A stretch of 64,000 bases of DNA from Marinobacter piscis (GCF_007671655.1 NZ_VCGX01000002.1:1054001-1118000); one strand, 5' to 3'; shown: positions 36,676-46,321, numbered from the stretch's first letter. Notes: a model not told the origin generated them from the sequence alone. Program-made: numbers and translations.

Positions 36676-36817
36676 TATCACTCACTCAATTTTCTGATTT
36701 TTTATCTTTAGATGCAAGGCATTATCACCTCGCTCTAACAACAGCTCGATAAAATGTAGCTCGGTAAGCTCCGCATTACGTACTATAAATACATTCATTG
36801 CCATACATCTATGTGTG

Positions 36818-38092
36818 TTACAGCCGCAGGTCCACATAATCGGCAGGTAACAGGTACTTCAAGTCGTAAAGAATATGCTCACCCTTCCCGAGCTTCCGAA
36901 TTTCCTCTACTCCCATCGTTTTAAACTGCTTGTGCCCCACAGCCAGAATAATGGCATCATATGCCCCATGCTCTGGCTGTGTCACAGGCGCTATTCCGTA
37001 TTCCTCCTGAGCCTCAGCCGCCGAAACCCATGGGTCGTACACATCCACTTGTGTGTTGTAATCAGCCAGTTCACGAACAATATCAATAACACGAGTGTTC
37101 CGCAGATCCGGGCAATTTTCTTTGAAAGTCAGCCCCATTACCAGCACTCTCGCACCCTCAATATGCAACCGCTTTTTCAACATAGCTTTCACCAACTGAG
37201 AGACCACGTAAGCGCCCATGCCATCGTTCAGGCGACGGCCAGCCAAGATAATTTCCGGGTGGTAGCCAATGGACTGAGCTTTATGGGTGAGATAGTAAGG
37301 GTCCACACCAATACAATGACCGCCCACCAAACCTGGCCGGAAGGGTAGAAAGTTCCATTTAGTGCCAGCTGCCTCAAGCACGGCTTCGGTGTCTATTCCC
37401 AGCTTATTGAAAATCACAGCGAGTTCATTGATCAGAGCGATGTTCAGATCCCGCTGGGTGTTCTCAATCACTTTTGCCGCTTCAGCTACTTTTATACTGC
37501 TGGCTTTATGGGTTCCTGCGGTGATGATTTCCTTGTAGAGCTTGTCCACTAACTCTGCCACTTCGGGCGTGGAACCGGAGGTCACTTTTTTGATACTTGT
37601 TACTCGGTGTTCTTTGTCACCAGGGTTAATGCGCTCAGGGCTGTAGCCTACAAAGAAGTCCTGGTTAAAGGTCAGGCCGGAGGCCTTCTCCAAAACCGGT
37701 ACACAGTCTTCTTCAGTCGCACCCGGATAAACCGTGCTTTCGTAAACCACGATGTCGCCCGAATTGAGCGTTTTACCAATGGTTTCGCTCGCTTTAATCA
37801 ATGGAGTCAAATCGGGCGCTTTGTGTTCTGTGAGGGGCGTCGGGACTGTGACGATGTAAGTGTTGGCAGCCTTCAGGTCGTCTGCATTGCTGGTGAAGCT
37901 CAGGCCCGTGGCTTCAGCCAAGAGTTCATCTTCCACTTCGAGCGTGACGTCGCGGCCGTTTCGGAGTTGGTCAATACGGCTTTGATTGATGTCGAAGCCG
38001 ATTACGCTGCGTTTCTTGCCGAACTCTACTGCGAGGGGGAGGCCTACGTAGCCTAGGCCGATAATGGCTAGGGCTTGGTTATTGGTGGTCAT
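36818..38092 (-). CDS. UDP-HexNAc 6-dehydrogenase, TviB/WbpO type, copy 2
   Basis: A 424-residue paralogue of the enzyme at 30231 with the same landmarks: [75 protein letters not shown], catalytic [40 protein letters not shown]. The two copies are clearly more diverged from each other than the ugd pair. The pair may handle different sugars or reflect fusion of two polysaccharide clusters. A 136-base gap with no recognised element separates it from the GT2 gene. Confidence 0.93.
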   Translation of the reverse strand: MTTNNQALAIIGLGYVGLPLAVEFGKKRSVIGFDINQSRIDQLRNGRDVTLEVEDELLAEATGLSFTSNADDLKAANTYIVTVPTPLTEHKAPDLTPLIKASETIGKTLNSGDIVVYESTVYPGATEEDCVPVLEKASGLTFNQDFFVGYSPERINPGDKEHRVTSIKKVTSGSTPEVAELVDKLYKEIITAGTHKASSIKVAEAAKVIENTQRDLNIALINELAVIFNKLGIDTEAVLEAAGTKWNFLPFRPGLVGGHCIGVDPYYLTHKAQSIGYHPEIILAGRRLNDGMGAYVVSQLVKAMLKKRLHIEGARVLVMGLTFKENCPDLRNTRVIDIVRELADYNTQVDVYDPWVSAAEAQEEYGIAPVTQPEHGAYDAIILAVGHKQFKTMGVEEIRKLGKGEHILYDLKYLLPADYVDLRL

Positions 38093-38253
38093 GTAATGTT
38101 ACTTCGATCAGTTGATGAGAATGTTCCGTATTATTTCGCTTAGCGGCGCCGGTGAGTTGAGGAGCGCAAGTTCTTTTCGAATATCGAAACCTGCCAGCTA
38201 CTCGTCCAGGTAGGTGGTTAACAATGCTTCCATATTGGCTTGGAAATAACGGC

Positions 38254-39075
38254 TCACAGGGCATAGCACACACCTCGAAACCGCACCCTACCCAGCATTC
38301 GCTGAATCTCGGCATCGAATTTCTTTTGGCAGAAATCCCACTGCTGGGTTACATGGCTTTCCTGGCTGTCCAGTGTAATACCGGCCCGGGACATTAGGCT
38401 TTCGCGTTTTTCTGCTGTGTCTTGGGGCTTTCTGCGCTTTTCGTAGAGCCTGAAGGCCTCGTCGAGGGTGCACTGAGGAAAGCTGGTTTTGCTTTGCACA
38501 CTTTCGGCAAAATCAGCCAGATCATCCGCTGGGAAGAGTTTGTCTCCGCCCTCAAATTCCTCGTGGATTCGTTTCGACTGGTTGCGGCTGTGTTTAAAAC
38601 GGAAACTGGCCACAGGCAGTGTTTTAACGAAATCCTCACCTGCTCCCAGATGAATAGCATTCGCCCGTTGCTGCTCTGGCCTTGGAAACGGTTGCCAGCC
38701 AACGGGCGTGTATGGGATACCGCCATTACCTGGTTTTGCTATGAGAACATCCGGCTGAAGGTGATAAATAACACCGGGTAGCGGGTTCATCCGCATGGGT
38801 TCGAATTTTTTGGCCTTGCTGTCCCAACGCTGAGTGGCAAAAAAGCTGGCCACTGAAAAATTACTGGTGATATCCAGGTATTGGGTTGGGAGCCCGTAAT
38901 GCTGCGCGATGCCATCCAGATCTATACAAATTGGTAGAGGCGCAATACCTCCCCCAGGATTAAAAACGTTACTTCTTAGCCGGGTTATGACCGGGTGGGT
39001 TTCCAACGCCTGCTTGAAGTAGGTGGAGCGACACAAGGCAGCAAAAAGCTCGTGGTCTTCCATTACCTCTTTCAT
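38254..39075 (-). CDS. FRG-domain protein, apparently 5'-shortened
   Basis: A 273-residue protein with the second half of an FRG domain: LDGIAQHYGLPTQYLDITSN, then FSVASFFATQRWDS. The first part of the domain, with the Phe-Arg-Gly motif itself, is missing. The frame can be followed upstream to a stop near 39130 without meeting it or a good start codon. FRG domains are found in accessory genes linked to phage defence and toxin systems; no activity is proven. The C-terminal 150 residues (SKRIHEEFEGGDKLFPADDL, LYEKRRKPQDTAEKRESL) are charged and unassigned. It lies next to a permease fragment and a toxin-antitoxin-like pair, so this is an accessory hot spot. Confidence 0.65.
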   Translation of the reverse strand: MKEVMEDHELFAALCRSTYFKQALETHPVITRLRSNVFNPGGGIAPLPICIDLDGIAQHYGLPTQYLDITSNFSVASFFATQRWDSKAKKFEPMRMNPLPGVIYHLQPDVLIAKPGNGGIPYTPVGWQPFPRPEQQRANAIHLGAGEDFVKTLPVASFRFKHSRNQSKRIHEEFEGGDKLFPADDLADFAESVQSKTSFPQCTLDEAFRLYEKRRKPQDTAEKRESLMSRAGITLDSQESHVTQQWDFCQKKFDAEIQRMLGRVRFRGVCYAL

Positions 39076-39183
39076 CGCTGCTGCTTCAGGTTGCTGCAGT
39101 TCCAGCTTTTGAGAAAGAGCTCGGTCATTTATCAGGGTTTACCTAGTGTCGGTGTTCGTTGAGATGATCGCTTCTGATCTTCC

Positions 39184-39255
39184 TCAGCCAGGGCCGTAGA
39201 CCATCAGGTTGCTCTGGTAACCCAGCGGGTTGATAAAGGAAAAGGAGGCTGACGC
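39184..39255 (-). pseudogene. Fragment of a second SLC13-type permease
   Basis: Twenty-three codons read ASASFSFINPLGYQSNLMVY plus GPG, then stop. The intact permease gene at 39935 has ASASFITPLGYQTNLMVYGP at the same place in its C-terminal half. DNA similarity starts and stops abruptly. Because it differs at several codons, it is an old or foreign copy, not a recent slip. It lies between the FRG gene and the toxin-like gene. Confidence 0.7.
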
Positions 39256-39268
39256 AGTTGTAATTCCG

Positions 39269-39652
39269 TCACCGATCCAGATAGTGTCCCGAAGGCAGGT
39301 AAAACCGGCCTTCGCTGGTGTAGTGATCGTACATATCCACCAAGCTTATATGGTTTCCTTTGTTCTTCCACTGAAAGTGAAGCACCATATCAGAGGTTTT
39401 ATAGCGGCCGTGGCGCTGTGTGTAAGCAGGAATGCCTATGTGGTAGTGCCACAAGGCATTAGAACGAGCAAAATAATACTCAGGGCTTCCAGACACCCAA
39501 CTTGGCGCGATTTTTCCCTCATAGATGGAAAAATCTGAGAGCCCATGGATCTGAAATGTTCGTATGAAATCGAGTACTTTGTTTTGGTGTTCTTCTGGAA
39601 AATTGCCAAATTCTTGGGCGAACCTAGGCAGGAACTCTACCGTATACTGCAC
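39269..39652 (-). CDS. Putative toxin of an orphan toxin-antitoxin-like pair
   Basis: A 127-residue soluble protein with the look of a small RNase-type toxin: MQYTVEFLPRFAQEFGNFPE, then helix NKVLDFIRTFQIHGL, then a core of beta strands with SPEYYFARSNALWHYHIGIP and YKTSDMVLHFQWKNKGNHIS, ending MYDHYTSEGRFYLPSGHYLD. The FARSxxLWHxHIGIP segment resembles proteins sometimes placed near YafO-type toxins; I would not assign a family firmly. It follows a 61-residue basic partner by 26 bases on the same strand, the usual order of antitoxin then toxin. Confidence 0.5.
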   Translation of the reverse strand: MQYTVEFLPRFAQEFGNFPEEHQNKVLDFIRTFQIHGLSDFSIYEGKIAPSWVSGSPEYYFARSNALWHYHIGIPAYTQRHGRYKTSDMVLHFQWKNKGNHISLVDMYDHYTSEGRFYLPSGHYLDR

Positions 39653-39678
39653 TCACAACATCCTTGTTAAGCGCACTC

Positions 39679-39864
39679 TCACTGCGCATTAAGGATGAAC
39701 TGACGCATCTCTTCACGTGAGAGTCCGTGTGGAACTTTAGTCGCTTTGCCGCTGTTCAGGGCCTGCTTCATGCGGGTGCGGTTAATCGGCGACTTCTTTT
39801 TGGTGATGCGTTTTGTCGTGGCTTCATCTTTTCCGGAAATAAAGCTCATTGCTGCAACACTCAT
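39679..39864 (-). CDS. Putative antitoxin partner
   Basis: A 61-residue protein starting MSVAAMSFISGKDEATTKRI, then KKKSPINRTRMKQALNSGKA and ending GLSREEMRQFILNAQ. ATG 39864 is chosen because GAGG lies nine bases upstream; a longer reading from 39897 would overrun it. It is very basic in the middle, so DNA binding is plausible, with a C-terminal helix that could embrace the toxin. No HTH or ribbon-helix-helix signature is certain. Function is inferred from size and pairing only. Confidence 0.5.
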   Translation of the reverse strand: MSVAAMSFISGKDEATTKRITKKKSPINRTRMKQALNSGKATKVPHGLSREEMRQFILNAQ

Positions 39865-39934
39865 AGAATCAACCTCAATAGGTGTGTTCAGGTACACATT
39901 ATAAGCACGGCGCTGAGGTGCTGCAAATATCGCA

Positions 39935-41701
39935 TCAAAACCCCCAAACCACCGGTATCAACCCAACCGCTACACTCCCCACCAGCACCGACAACGGCAC
40001 CCCAATCCGCACATAGTCCGTAAACCGGTAGCGCCCTGGGCCGTATACCATCAGGTTGGTCTGGTAACCCAGCGGGGTGATAAACGACGCAGAGGCGGCG
40101 AACATGACGGCGACGGCAAAGGGGATAAAATTCACGCCCAGTTGTTCAGACACTGCTAGTGCTATGGGGAACATCAGCACGGCGGCGGCGTTGTTGGTGA
40201 TCATTTCGGTAAACAGGGCGGTTAACGCATACACCATAGCCAGCGCCAGCCAGGGGGTGAGCGGGCCGAAGCCCAGTAAACCACCGGCGACCCACTGGGC
40301 AGCGCCAGTTTGTGTCATGGCGTTGCCCAGGGCGAACGAGGCGGCAATCACCACCAGCACCGGCAAATCGACGCTGCGTCTGGCGCGACTGGCGGTAAGG
40401 CAGCCGGAGACAATCATGCCGCCGGCGGCTAAGAACGCCGCTTCAAGAATCGACAGCAGGCCGCTGGCACTGAGCAATACCATTACCGCCAATATGCCCA
40501 GTGCCCTGGGGGCCTTGTGAAAATCCGGCGGTGTTGAATCGTTTAAGGCGCTCACCAGCAGAAAGTCCCGGCGGAAGCGGTATTGCTCTTCAAACTGGTG
40601 GCTGGCCTCCAGTAACAGGGTGTCGCCCATGCGAAAGGTGATATCACCCAGTTTACCCGGCACCCGCTTGCCCTCGCGGGATACGGACAGAATCACGGCA
40701 TTAAAACGGGTGCGGAAGCGGCTGTCGCGAATGGTTTTATTCAGCGCCGTAAATTCTGGCCCCAGCACCACCTCTACCAGGCATCGCTGGTTGTTCTGTA
40801 TTGCCAGTTTGTGCACATTACCGTTGGCCGGTTTGAGGCCGTGAATGCGGCGCAGTTCGCTGGCGCATTCCGGGGCGCCTACAAAATAGAGCTTGTCGCC
40901 GCCCTGCAATGTGCGGTCTGGCCCTACCGCTGTAAGCAATCGTCCGCCCCGGTCTATTTCTGTCAGGTAACCGTAGGTAAGCGCCCGTAACCCTGCCTCG
41001 GCAATGGTCTTTCCCACCAGCGGGCCGGGGCTGGTCACTTCCACCTCAACCCCGTATTCCCGAACCTGGTCCAGTTCTTCCGTTAAGCTTCCCCGGTCGG
41101 GCAGCAGTCGATGGCCCACCAGTACCAGAAAAGCACCGCCTACAAGCAATAAGGGCACGCCCACCCAGGCCAGTTCAAACAGCCCAAGATGTATTCCGAG
41201 TCGGCTCTGGAGCATGCCATCCACCACCAGGTTGGTGGAGGTACCGATCAGTGTGCAAGTGCCCCCAAGTATGGCCGTGTAACTGAGGGGCAACAGCAAC
41301 TTGGAAGCGGGAATACCCAGGCGCTGGGCCCAGTCCTGAATGGCCGGGATGAACATGGCCACCACGGCCGTATTGTTCATAAAACCACTCAACACGCCGG
41401 TAGGTGCAATCATGCGCAGCTGGGCACCGCGGGGCGTTTTGGGATGGCCCAGCAGTAAGCGAGCAATCCACTGCACGGCCCCGGTTTCTTTAAGGCCTGC
41501 GGCCACCACATACAGTGTGGCAATGGTGATTACACCCGGATTGGAAAAACCGGAAAGCGCTTCAGCCGGCCCCAGCACCCCGGTCAGCAGCAATAATGCC
41601 AGCGCACTCATCAGCACCAGATCGGCAGATGCCCGGGTAAGCACCAGAGTTGCCAACACCCCGGTTAATGTAAACAGCGTTAAAACCGCCTGCCATTCCA
41701 T
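39935..41701 (-). CDS. SLC13-family permease with two RCK_C domains
   Basis: A 588-residue inner-membrane anion transporter. About eleven membrane segments are split by a cytoplasmic insert at roughly residues 205-375 that holds two TrkA-C (RCK_C) domains (EYGVEVEVTSPGPLVGKTIA, LAIQNNQRCLVEVVLGPEF). The SLC13 helix-turn motifs are GFMNNTAVVAMFIP with SYTAILGGTCTLIGTSTNLV in the first half, and TEMITNNAAAVLMFPIAL with ASFITPLGYQTNLMVYGPG in the second. Placed directly after cysD-cysN-cysC, sulfate is the most likely substrate, as in the SLC13 sulfate permeases. Confidence 0.9.
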   Translation of the reverse strand: MEWQAVLTLFTLTGVLATLVLTRASADLVLMSALALLLLTGVLGPAEALSGFSNPGVITIATLYVVAAGLKETGAVQWIARLLLGHPKTPRGAQLRMIAPTGVLSGFMNNTAVVAMFIPAIQDWAQRLGIPASKLLLPLSYTAILGGTCTLIGTSTNLVVDGMLQSRLGIHLGLFELAWVGVPLLLVGGAFLVLVGHRLLPDRGSLTEELDQVREYGVEVEVTSPGPLVGKTIAEAGLRALTYGYLTEIDRGGRLLTAVGPDRTLQGGDKLYFVGAPECASELRRIHGLKPANGNVHKLAIQNNQRCLVEVVLGPEFTALNKTIRDSRFRTRFNAVILSVSREGKRVPGKLGDITFRMGDTLLLEASHQFEEQYRFRRDFLLVSALNDSTPPDFHKAPRALGILAVMVLLSASGLLSILEAAFLAAGGMIVSGCLTASRARRSVDLPVLVVIAASFALGNAMTQTGAAQWVAGGLLGFGPLTPWLALAMVYALTALFTEMITNNAAAVLMFPIALAVSEQLGVNFIPFAVAVMFAASASFITPLGYQTNLMVYGPGRYRFTDYVRIGVPLSVLVGSVAVGLIPVVWGF

Positions 41702-41731
41702 GCGATGAAGCCCGGATCGGGGTTAACCCCG

Positions 41732-42325
41732 TTAACGAATGAGTTGGTTGCCGATGAGAAAATCGATAAGCGCGTTCACACACTCATCCACACTCATTGA
41801 AGACGTATCGAGCCGCAACTCCGGGCGTTCGGGCGCCTCATAGGGCGAATCTATACCAGTGAAGTCACGAATCTCCCCCGCCCGGGCTTTTTCATACAGG
41901 CCTTTAGGGTCTCGCTGCTCGCAAGTGTCCAGCGGAGTGTCCATAAACACTTCAATGAACTCTCCGGCGGGGAACAGGTTGCGCACCAAACGGCGATCAC
42001 TGGTGAAGGGCGAGATAAACGCACTGAGCACAATCAGGCCGGCGTCTGCAAAGAGCTTGCTCACCTCGCCAATACGGCGGATATTTTCTATACGGTCGCT
42101 GTCCGTGAAACCCAGGTCTTTGCACAGAGCGTGGCGCACATTGTCGCCGTCCAGCAAAAAGGTGTGATAGCCCCGCTCGTGCAGAGCCACATCCAGAGCA
42201 TTGGCCACGGTGGATTTACCGGAACCACTCAGGCCGGTAAACCAGAGCAGACAAGGCTTCTGGTTCTTATTAGATGCGCGCTCGGCGCGGGTTACTTTGT
42301 GGTTGTGCCAGACTATGTTGCTCAT
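41732..42325 (-). CDS. cysC: Adenylylsulfate kinase
   Basis: Phosphorylates APS to PAPS, the universal sulfate donor. A 197-residue protein with P-loop [20 protein letters not shown], the APS-binding [20 protein letters not shown], and [20 protein letters not shown] and [38 protein letters not shown] is the usual C-terminal lid. It overlaps cysN by four bases (ATGA), so the two are co-translated. Here the kinase is a separate protein, not fused to CysN. Confidence 0.97.
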   Translation of the reverse strand: MSNIVWHNHKVTRAERASNKNQKPCLLWFTGLSGSGKSTVANALDVALHERGYHTFLLDGDNVRHALCKDLGFTDSDRIENIRRIGEVSKLFADAGLIVLSAFISPFTSDRRLVRNLFPAGEFIEVFMDTPLDTCEQRDPKGLYEKARAGEIRDFTGIDSPYEAPERPELRLDTSSMSVDECVNALIDFLIGNQLIR

Positions 42326-43734
42326 ACCGCCTTACACCCCCACTCGGGAAAATTCTCTCGAATGTACCGGTTCAGGTTGCGCTCGGCTTCGGTGTACTCG
42401 CGCACCGGCTGTTCACCAGCTCCGTCCAGTGTATGGTTCACCATGCCTGCGGCTACGGTTACGTTGCTCAGCCGGTCAATCAGGATAAAGGCCCCTGTGC
42501 CGGGGTGGTTCTGGTAATCTTCAAGAACCACAGGCTCTGCCAATTCAATATCACACAGGCCGATTCCATTCAGCTCCAGGCCACTGGCCGTCTGGGTACT
42601 GCGCTCCAGACTGTTCACATCAATTTCTTCCAGCACCCGGTTCACAAAGCATCCGGTCACTTTGGTGCCCATTTTAATGCCGTATTCCCGGCCGGGCACC
42701 AGGGCGTTTTCACTCATCCAGACCACATGGGCGGCAAAGCGCTGGCCCATGACCGGCTGCTGGTTAGCGTGCACCAGCATATCCCCGCGAGATGCGTCGA
42801 TTTCATCTTCCAGGGTGATGGTAACTGCATCACCGGGCCAGGCTCGCTCAATCTCGCCTTCGTAGGTATGAATGCCTTTAACCCGGGATGTCATGCCCGA
42901 AGGCAATACCGCCAGTTCATCCCCCTTGTGCACCACGCCACTGGCTACGGTGCCGCAATAGCCCCGAAAATCCAGGTTCGGCCGGTTTACGATTTGTACC
43001 GGGAAGCGAAAATCCGTCACGTTCTGATCCTGGCGCAATTCCACATGCTCCAGAATGTTCATGAGCGTTTCGCCGTGGTACCAGGGGGTATTCTCACTCC
43101 GGTTAACCACGTTGTCGCCATTCAAGGCAGAAATCGGCACGTAATAGACATTCCCCAGCCCCAACTGCCTGGCCAGCTGTTCATAATCCTCACGAATCTC
43201 GTTAAAGCGGGCCTCATTGAAGTCCACCAGATCCATTTTATTGATGGCAACCACAACGTGCTTCAGCCCCAACAGGGAGGCAATAAACGAGTGCCGGCGA
43301 GTCTGGGTGAGCACACCTTTACGGGCGTCTACCATTACCACCGCCAGATCACAGGTCGAGGCACCCGTTGCCATATTGCGCGTGTACTGCTCGTGGCCCG
43401 GGGTATCGGCAATGATGAACTTGCGCTTATCGGTTGAAAAGTACCGGTAGGCAACATCGATGGTAATCCCCTGCTCCCGCTCAGAGGCCAGGCCATCCAC
43501 CAACAGCGCCATATCCAGCGCATCGCCGGCATTGCCCTGGCGCTCGTTGTCTTTATGCAAAGAAGCCAGGTGATCTTCAAAAATCAGTTTGGAATCGAAC
43601 AGCAGGCGACCAATCAGCGTGGACTTACCGTCATCAACACTGCCACAGGTTAAAAATCGCAGCAGGTCTTTGTTTTCGTGTTGATCCAGGTACGCAAGGA
43701 TATCGGATTCAATTAATTCGGATGCATGAGACAT
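42322..43734 (-). CDS. cysN: Sulfate adenylyltransferase large subunit (GTPase)
   Basis: The regulatory GTPase that drives APS formation by CysD. 470 residues. EF-Tu-like motifs: [20 protein letters not shown] (P-loop), [18 protein letters not shown] (switch I), [20 protein letters not shown] (G3) and [14 protein letters not shown] (G4). Domains 2 and 3 follow with no C-terminal kinase fusion. It lies nine bases downstream of cysD and overlaps cysC, forming a tight cysDNC operon with the SLC13 gene. Confidence 0.97.
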   Translation of the reverse strand: MSHASELIESDILAYLDQHENKDLLRFLTCGSVDDGKSTLIGRLLFDSKLIFEDHLASLHKDNERQGNAGDALDMALLVDGLASEREQGITIDVAYRYFSTDKRKFIIADTPGHEQYTRNMATGASTCDLAVVMVDARKGVLTQTRRHSFIASLLGLKHVVVAINKMDLVDFNEARFNEIREDYEQLARQLGLGNVYYVPISALNGDNVVNRSENTPWYHGETLMNILEHVELRQDQNVTDFRFPVQIVNRPNLDFRGYCGTVASGVVHKGDELAVLPSGMTSRVKGIHTYEGEIERAWPGDAVTITLEDEIDASRGDMLVHANQQPVMGQRFAAHVVWMSENALVPGREYGIKMGTKVTGCFVNRVLEEIDVNSLERSTQTASGLELNGIGLCDIELAEPVVLEDYQNHPGTGAFILIDRLSNVTVAAGMVNHTLDGAGEQPVREYTEAERNLNRYIRENFPEWGCKAV

Positions 43735-43743
43735 AACTATTCC

Positions 43744-44658
43744 TTAAAAGTACCCTTCGCGTTTTTTCTGCTCCATAGACGCCGCGGAATCATGGTCGAT
43801 TACCCGGCCCTGGCGTTCCGAGGTAGTGGTCAGCAGCATTTCCTGAATGATTTCCGGCAATGTGGCGGCTTCCGATTCAACGGCACCGGTGAGGGGGTAG
43901 CAGCCCAGGGTGCGGAAACGCACCTTTTTCATCATGGGCTTCTCGCCCGGCTCCAGTGGCATGCGATCATCGTCTACCATGATCAGGGTGCCATCGCGCT
44001 CTACCACCGGGCGCTCCGCCGCGTAATACAGCGGCACAATGTCGATGTTTTCCAGATAGATGTACTGCCAGATATCCAGCTCGGTCCAGTTAGACAAAGG
44101 GAACACCCGAATGCTCTCGCCTTTGCTCACTTTGCCGTTGTACAGATTCCACAGCTCAGGGCGCTGGCTTTTCGGATCCCAGCGGTGAAATTTATCCCGA
44201 AACGAGTACACCCGCTCCTTGGCCCGGGATTTTTCCTCGTCCCGGCGAGCACCGCCAAAGGCCGCATCAAAGCCGTACTTATCCAACGCCTGCTTCAGGG
44301 CCTGAGTTTTCATCACATCTGTATGGGTGGCACTGCCATGGGTAAACGGCCCAATGCCCTGCTCCACGCCTTCCGGGTTGGTATGCACCAACAATTTCAT
44401 GCCCACCTTCTCCGCCATCCTGTCCCGGAAAGTGATCATTTCCCGGAACTTCCAGGTGGTGTCTACGTGCATCAGCGGAAACGGCGGCTTGCCCGGTGCA
44501 AAGGCTTTCATGGCCAGATGCAGCATTACCGCTGAGTCTTTGCCAATGGAGTACAGCATTACCGGGTTATCAAACTCCGCCGCCACTTCGCGAATAATGT
44601 GAATCGACTCCGCCTCAAGCTGTTTGAGATGGGTTTTCTTGGGGGGTGTTAAGGTCAT
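43744..44658 (-). CDS. cysD: Sulfate adenylyltransferase small subunit
   Basis: Catalytic subunit that forms APS from ATP and sulfate. ATG 44658 is preferred: GGAAGAG lies just upstream and the product begins [19 protein letters not shown]. The PP-loop is [20 protein letters not shown], followed by [39 protein letters not shown], and [19 protein letters not shown]. The C-terminus [20 protein letters not shown] is typical. Length about 304. No cysteine-biosynthesis reductase gene (cysH/I/J) is present in this window, in keeping with a PAPS role. Confidence 0.97.
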   Translation of the reverse strand: MTLTPPKKTHLKQLEAESIHIIREVAAEFDNPVMLYSIGKDSAVMLHLAMKAFAPGKPPFPLMHVDTTWKFREMITFRDRMAEKVGMKLLVHTNPEGVEQGIGPFTHGSATHTDVMKTQALKQALDKYGFDAAFGGARRDEEKSRAKERVYSFRDKFHRWDPKSQRPELWNLYNGKVSKGESIRVFPLSNWTELDIWQYIYLENIDIVPLYYAAERPVVERDGTLIMVDDDRMPLEPGEKPMMKKVRFRTLGCYPLTGAVESEAATLPEIIQEMLLTTTSERQGRVIDHDSAASMEQKKREGYF

Positions 44659-44680
44659 TACTCTTCCAGTTATTTGTTTG

Positions 44681-44777
44681 GCCACTAAATCCACGAAAGA
44701 ACACGAAATAAAAGATAAAACGCCTTGCTCTATCTAATCAGTAGTCTTTGTTCGTGTTTTTTAGTGGATTTAGTGGC
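44681..44777. repeat. Large inverted repeat upstream of cysD
   Basis: The left arm 44681-44707 and the reverse complement of the right arm 44751-44777 match in 25 of 27 positions (GCCACTAAATCCACGAAAGA... type). The loop is 43 bases. A single related copy lies at 3563-3589. It occupies nearly the whole gap between the DHH gene stop and cysD, where it could act as a terminator-like structure or be a dispersed repeat pair. A later promoter for cysD would have to overlap it. Confidence 0.75.
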
Positions 44778-44783
44778 AAATAA

Positions 44784-45749
44784 TCATTTATCCCAAAAAT
44801 TGGACATCACGCCAACAAACGCATCCAACTGCTCAGCCGGCAACTCATTAATCCCGGCCGCCGCCTTACGCCCGCCACCTGTGGGAAACTGGCGTGCAAC
44901 TTCATCCGCACCGGTGCGGTTATTCAACGGCGCACGAATACTCACCAGATAACTACCATCGGCCTTCTCCGTCACAATGGCACAGGCCTTATCCGCATTG
45001 CGGTTCGCCAGTTCATTGCCCAGAACACCACTCACCCGGCGGGCCCAGGCTTCATCCGGCAGTTTAACCACGAGAGAGGTGGTGGTTTCGTTTAGTACAG
45101 GCGCCGCGAGGCCTTTCTCCATATCCGCCTGATACCCGTCACGCAACTGTTGCCAGGCGGCAGGCTCAGAGGCGATCAAATCAAGCGGGTCTGCAAATTT
45201 CACAAACTCCCGGTACAAATCCGCCGGATGAAAGTGCAGATCTTCCACGGTGGCGCCATAACCGTTGTAGTTCATGCACACACCCAGGGTTTTCAGTGCG
45301 CTGGCCTGCTCTGAAGACAGACCCGCCTTTTGCGCCAATTCTTCAGCCACTGAATTCAGGTTATCCCCGAAGGCCGCAGTAATCGCCCAGTTATGAAAAC
45401 GGCCACCTAAATACTGGTCCACCAGCAAGCTGGTACAGGTGGTGGGCTGCGTATCGATTAACGAGATAAAGCCAGATGCATCCGGCAAGGTATCGCCCGG
45501 GAAATGGTGGTCTACGTAAAAAACGGAACAACCGGCTGCCAGCAGCTTATCAACCGCAGCACGGTTTTTATCGAGGCTGATATCGAGAATATTTACCTGC
45601 GCAGGGGCATCAGCCGGAATACGCTGAACCAGGGCTATGTCGCGCTTTACGCCTGTGACCAGTGTGGATTCACAGGGGGTAGCCAGGCGGAGCTGGATCA
45701 GGGCACAGATGCCGTCTGCGTCGCCGTTGAAGGTGTCGTAGGTTTTCAT
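44784..45749 (-). CDS. DHH-family phosphoesterase
   Basis: A 321-residue protein. ATG 45749 gives MKTYDTFNGDADGICALIQL, with the DxD of motif I (NGDADG). The DHH motif lies in VFYVDHHFPGDTLPDASGF, and a C-terminal DHHA1-type GGGRKAAAGI is present. DHH proteins cleave small RNAs, cyclic dinucleotides or PAP (NrnA type). NrnA-type enzymes degrade pAp, a by-product of PAPS use, which would fit this context, but this protein's substrate is not shown by the sequence. Confidence 0.8.
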   Translation of the reverse strand: MKTYDTFNGDADGICALIQLRLATPCESTLVTGVKRDIALVQRIPADAPAQVNILDISLDKNRAAVDKLLAAGCSVFYVDHHFPGDTLPDASGFISLIDTQPTTCTSLLVDQYLGGRFHNWAITAAFGDNLNSVAEELAQKAGLSSEQASALKTLGVCMNYNGYGATVEDLHFHPADLYREFVKFADPLDLIASEPAAWQQLRDGYQADMEKGLAAPVLNETTTSLVVKLPDEAWARRVSGVLGNELANRNADKACAIVTEKADGSYLVSIRAPLNNRTGADEVARQFPTGGGRKAAAGINELPAEQLDAFVGVMSNFWDK

Positions 45750-45774
45750 AGGGCTTACTGTTTTATAGTCCAAT

Positions 45775-45918
45775 TCAAACTCGCGCTTTTCGCATAATCA
45801 CTTTGACCTTTTGAACGTTATCTGCCCCAAGAACTCTTCTGATGCTCTGCTTCACGTACTTCCAACCGGTAACTTTGCTCGTGAATTCAGATAATAACTG
45901 CAGCGCTTTGGCATAACC
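45775..45918 (-). pseudogene. C-terminal tail of an unidentified gene
   Basis: The minus strand encodes GYAKALQLLSEFTSKVTGWK, then YVKQSIRRVLGADNVQKVKV and IMRKARV, then stop, 25 bases before the DHH start. It looks like the basic C-terminus of a real protein. Upstream it meets IS30-type sequence, so the 5' part seems lost by insertion or deletion. The composition is compatible with a glycosyltransferase or sulfotransferase tail, but I cannot identify it. Confidence 0.4.
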
Positions 45919-45979
45919 AGGTAGAGGCGGGAGGGCCGTCGCCGGTACCCTCACGGGCTTTACCGACCAAAGTGAAGCA

Positions 45980-46321
45980 GTGATGAAGTACCGACAACTG
46001 ACCCAGACACAACGATACCAGATTTCGGCCCTGCGTGTGGCCGGCAAAAGCCAACGACAGATCGCTGCAATGCTGGGCTGCCACGACAGCACGATCAGCC
46101 GCGAGTTGCGGCGTAACAGCGTTCATGGCTATGAACCAGAGATGGCGCAGCGTCAGGCGAACACCCTGCGTAGAACCGCCTTCAAGCGCCACAAACGAGT
46201 ACAGTGGCTGACAGATTGGGTCTCTGAACGGCTGAAGGAACATTGGAGCCCTGAGCAGATTTCAGGCTTTATGCGCCGCATGAACATTCCAGTGCAAGTC
46301 AGTTACCAATGGATCAAGTAA
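45980..46321 (+). mobile_element. IS30-family transposase N-terminal fragment
   Basis: A 113-codon fragment beginning MMKYRQLTQTQRYQISALRV, then a helix-turn-helix with RQIAAMLGCHDSTISRELRR and the IS30-type LTDWVSERLKEHWSPEQISG followed by FMRRMNIPVQVSYQWIK. Full IS30 transposases have more than 300 residues with a DDE domain. Everything after the second DNA-binding part is missing and the frame ends in two consecutive stops. No terminal inverted repeat could be recognised. It is the only IS trace in the window and runs against the surrounding genes. Confidence 0.85.
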
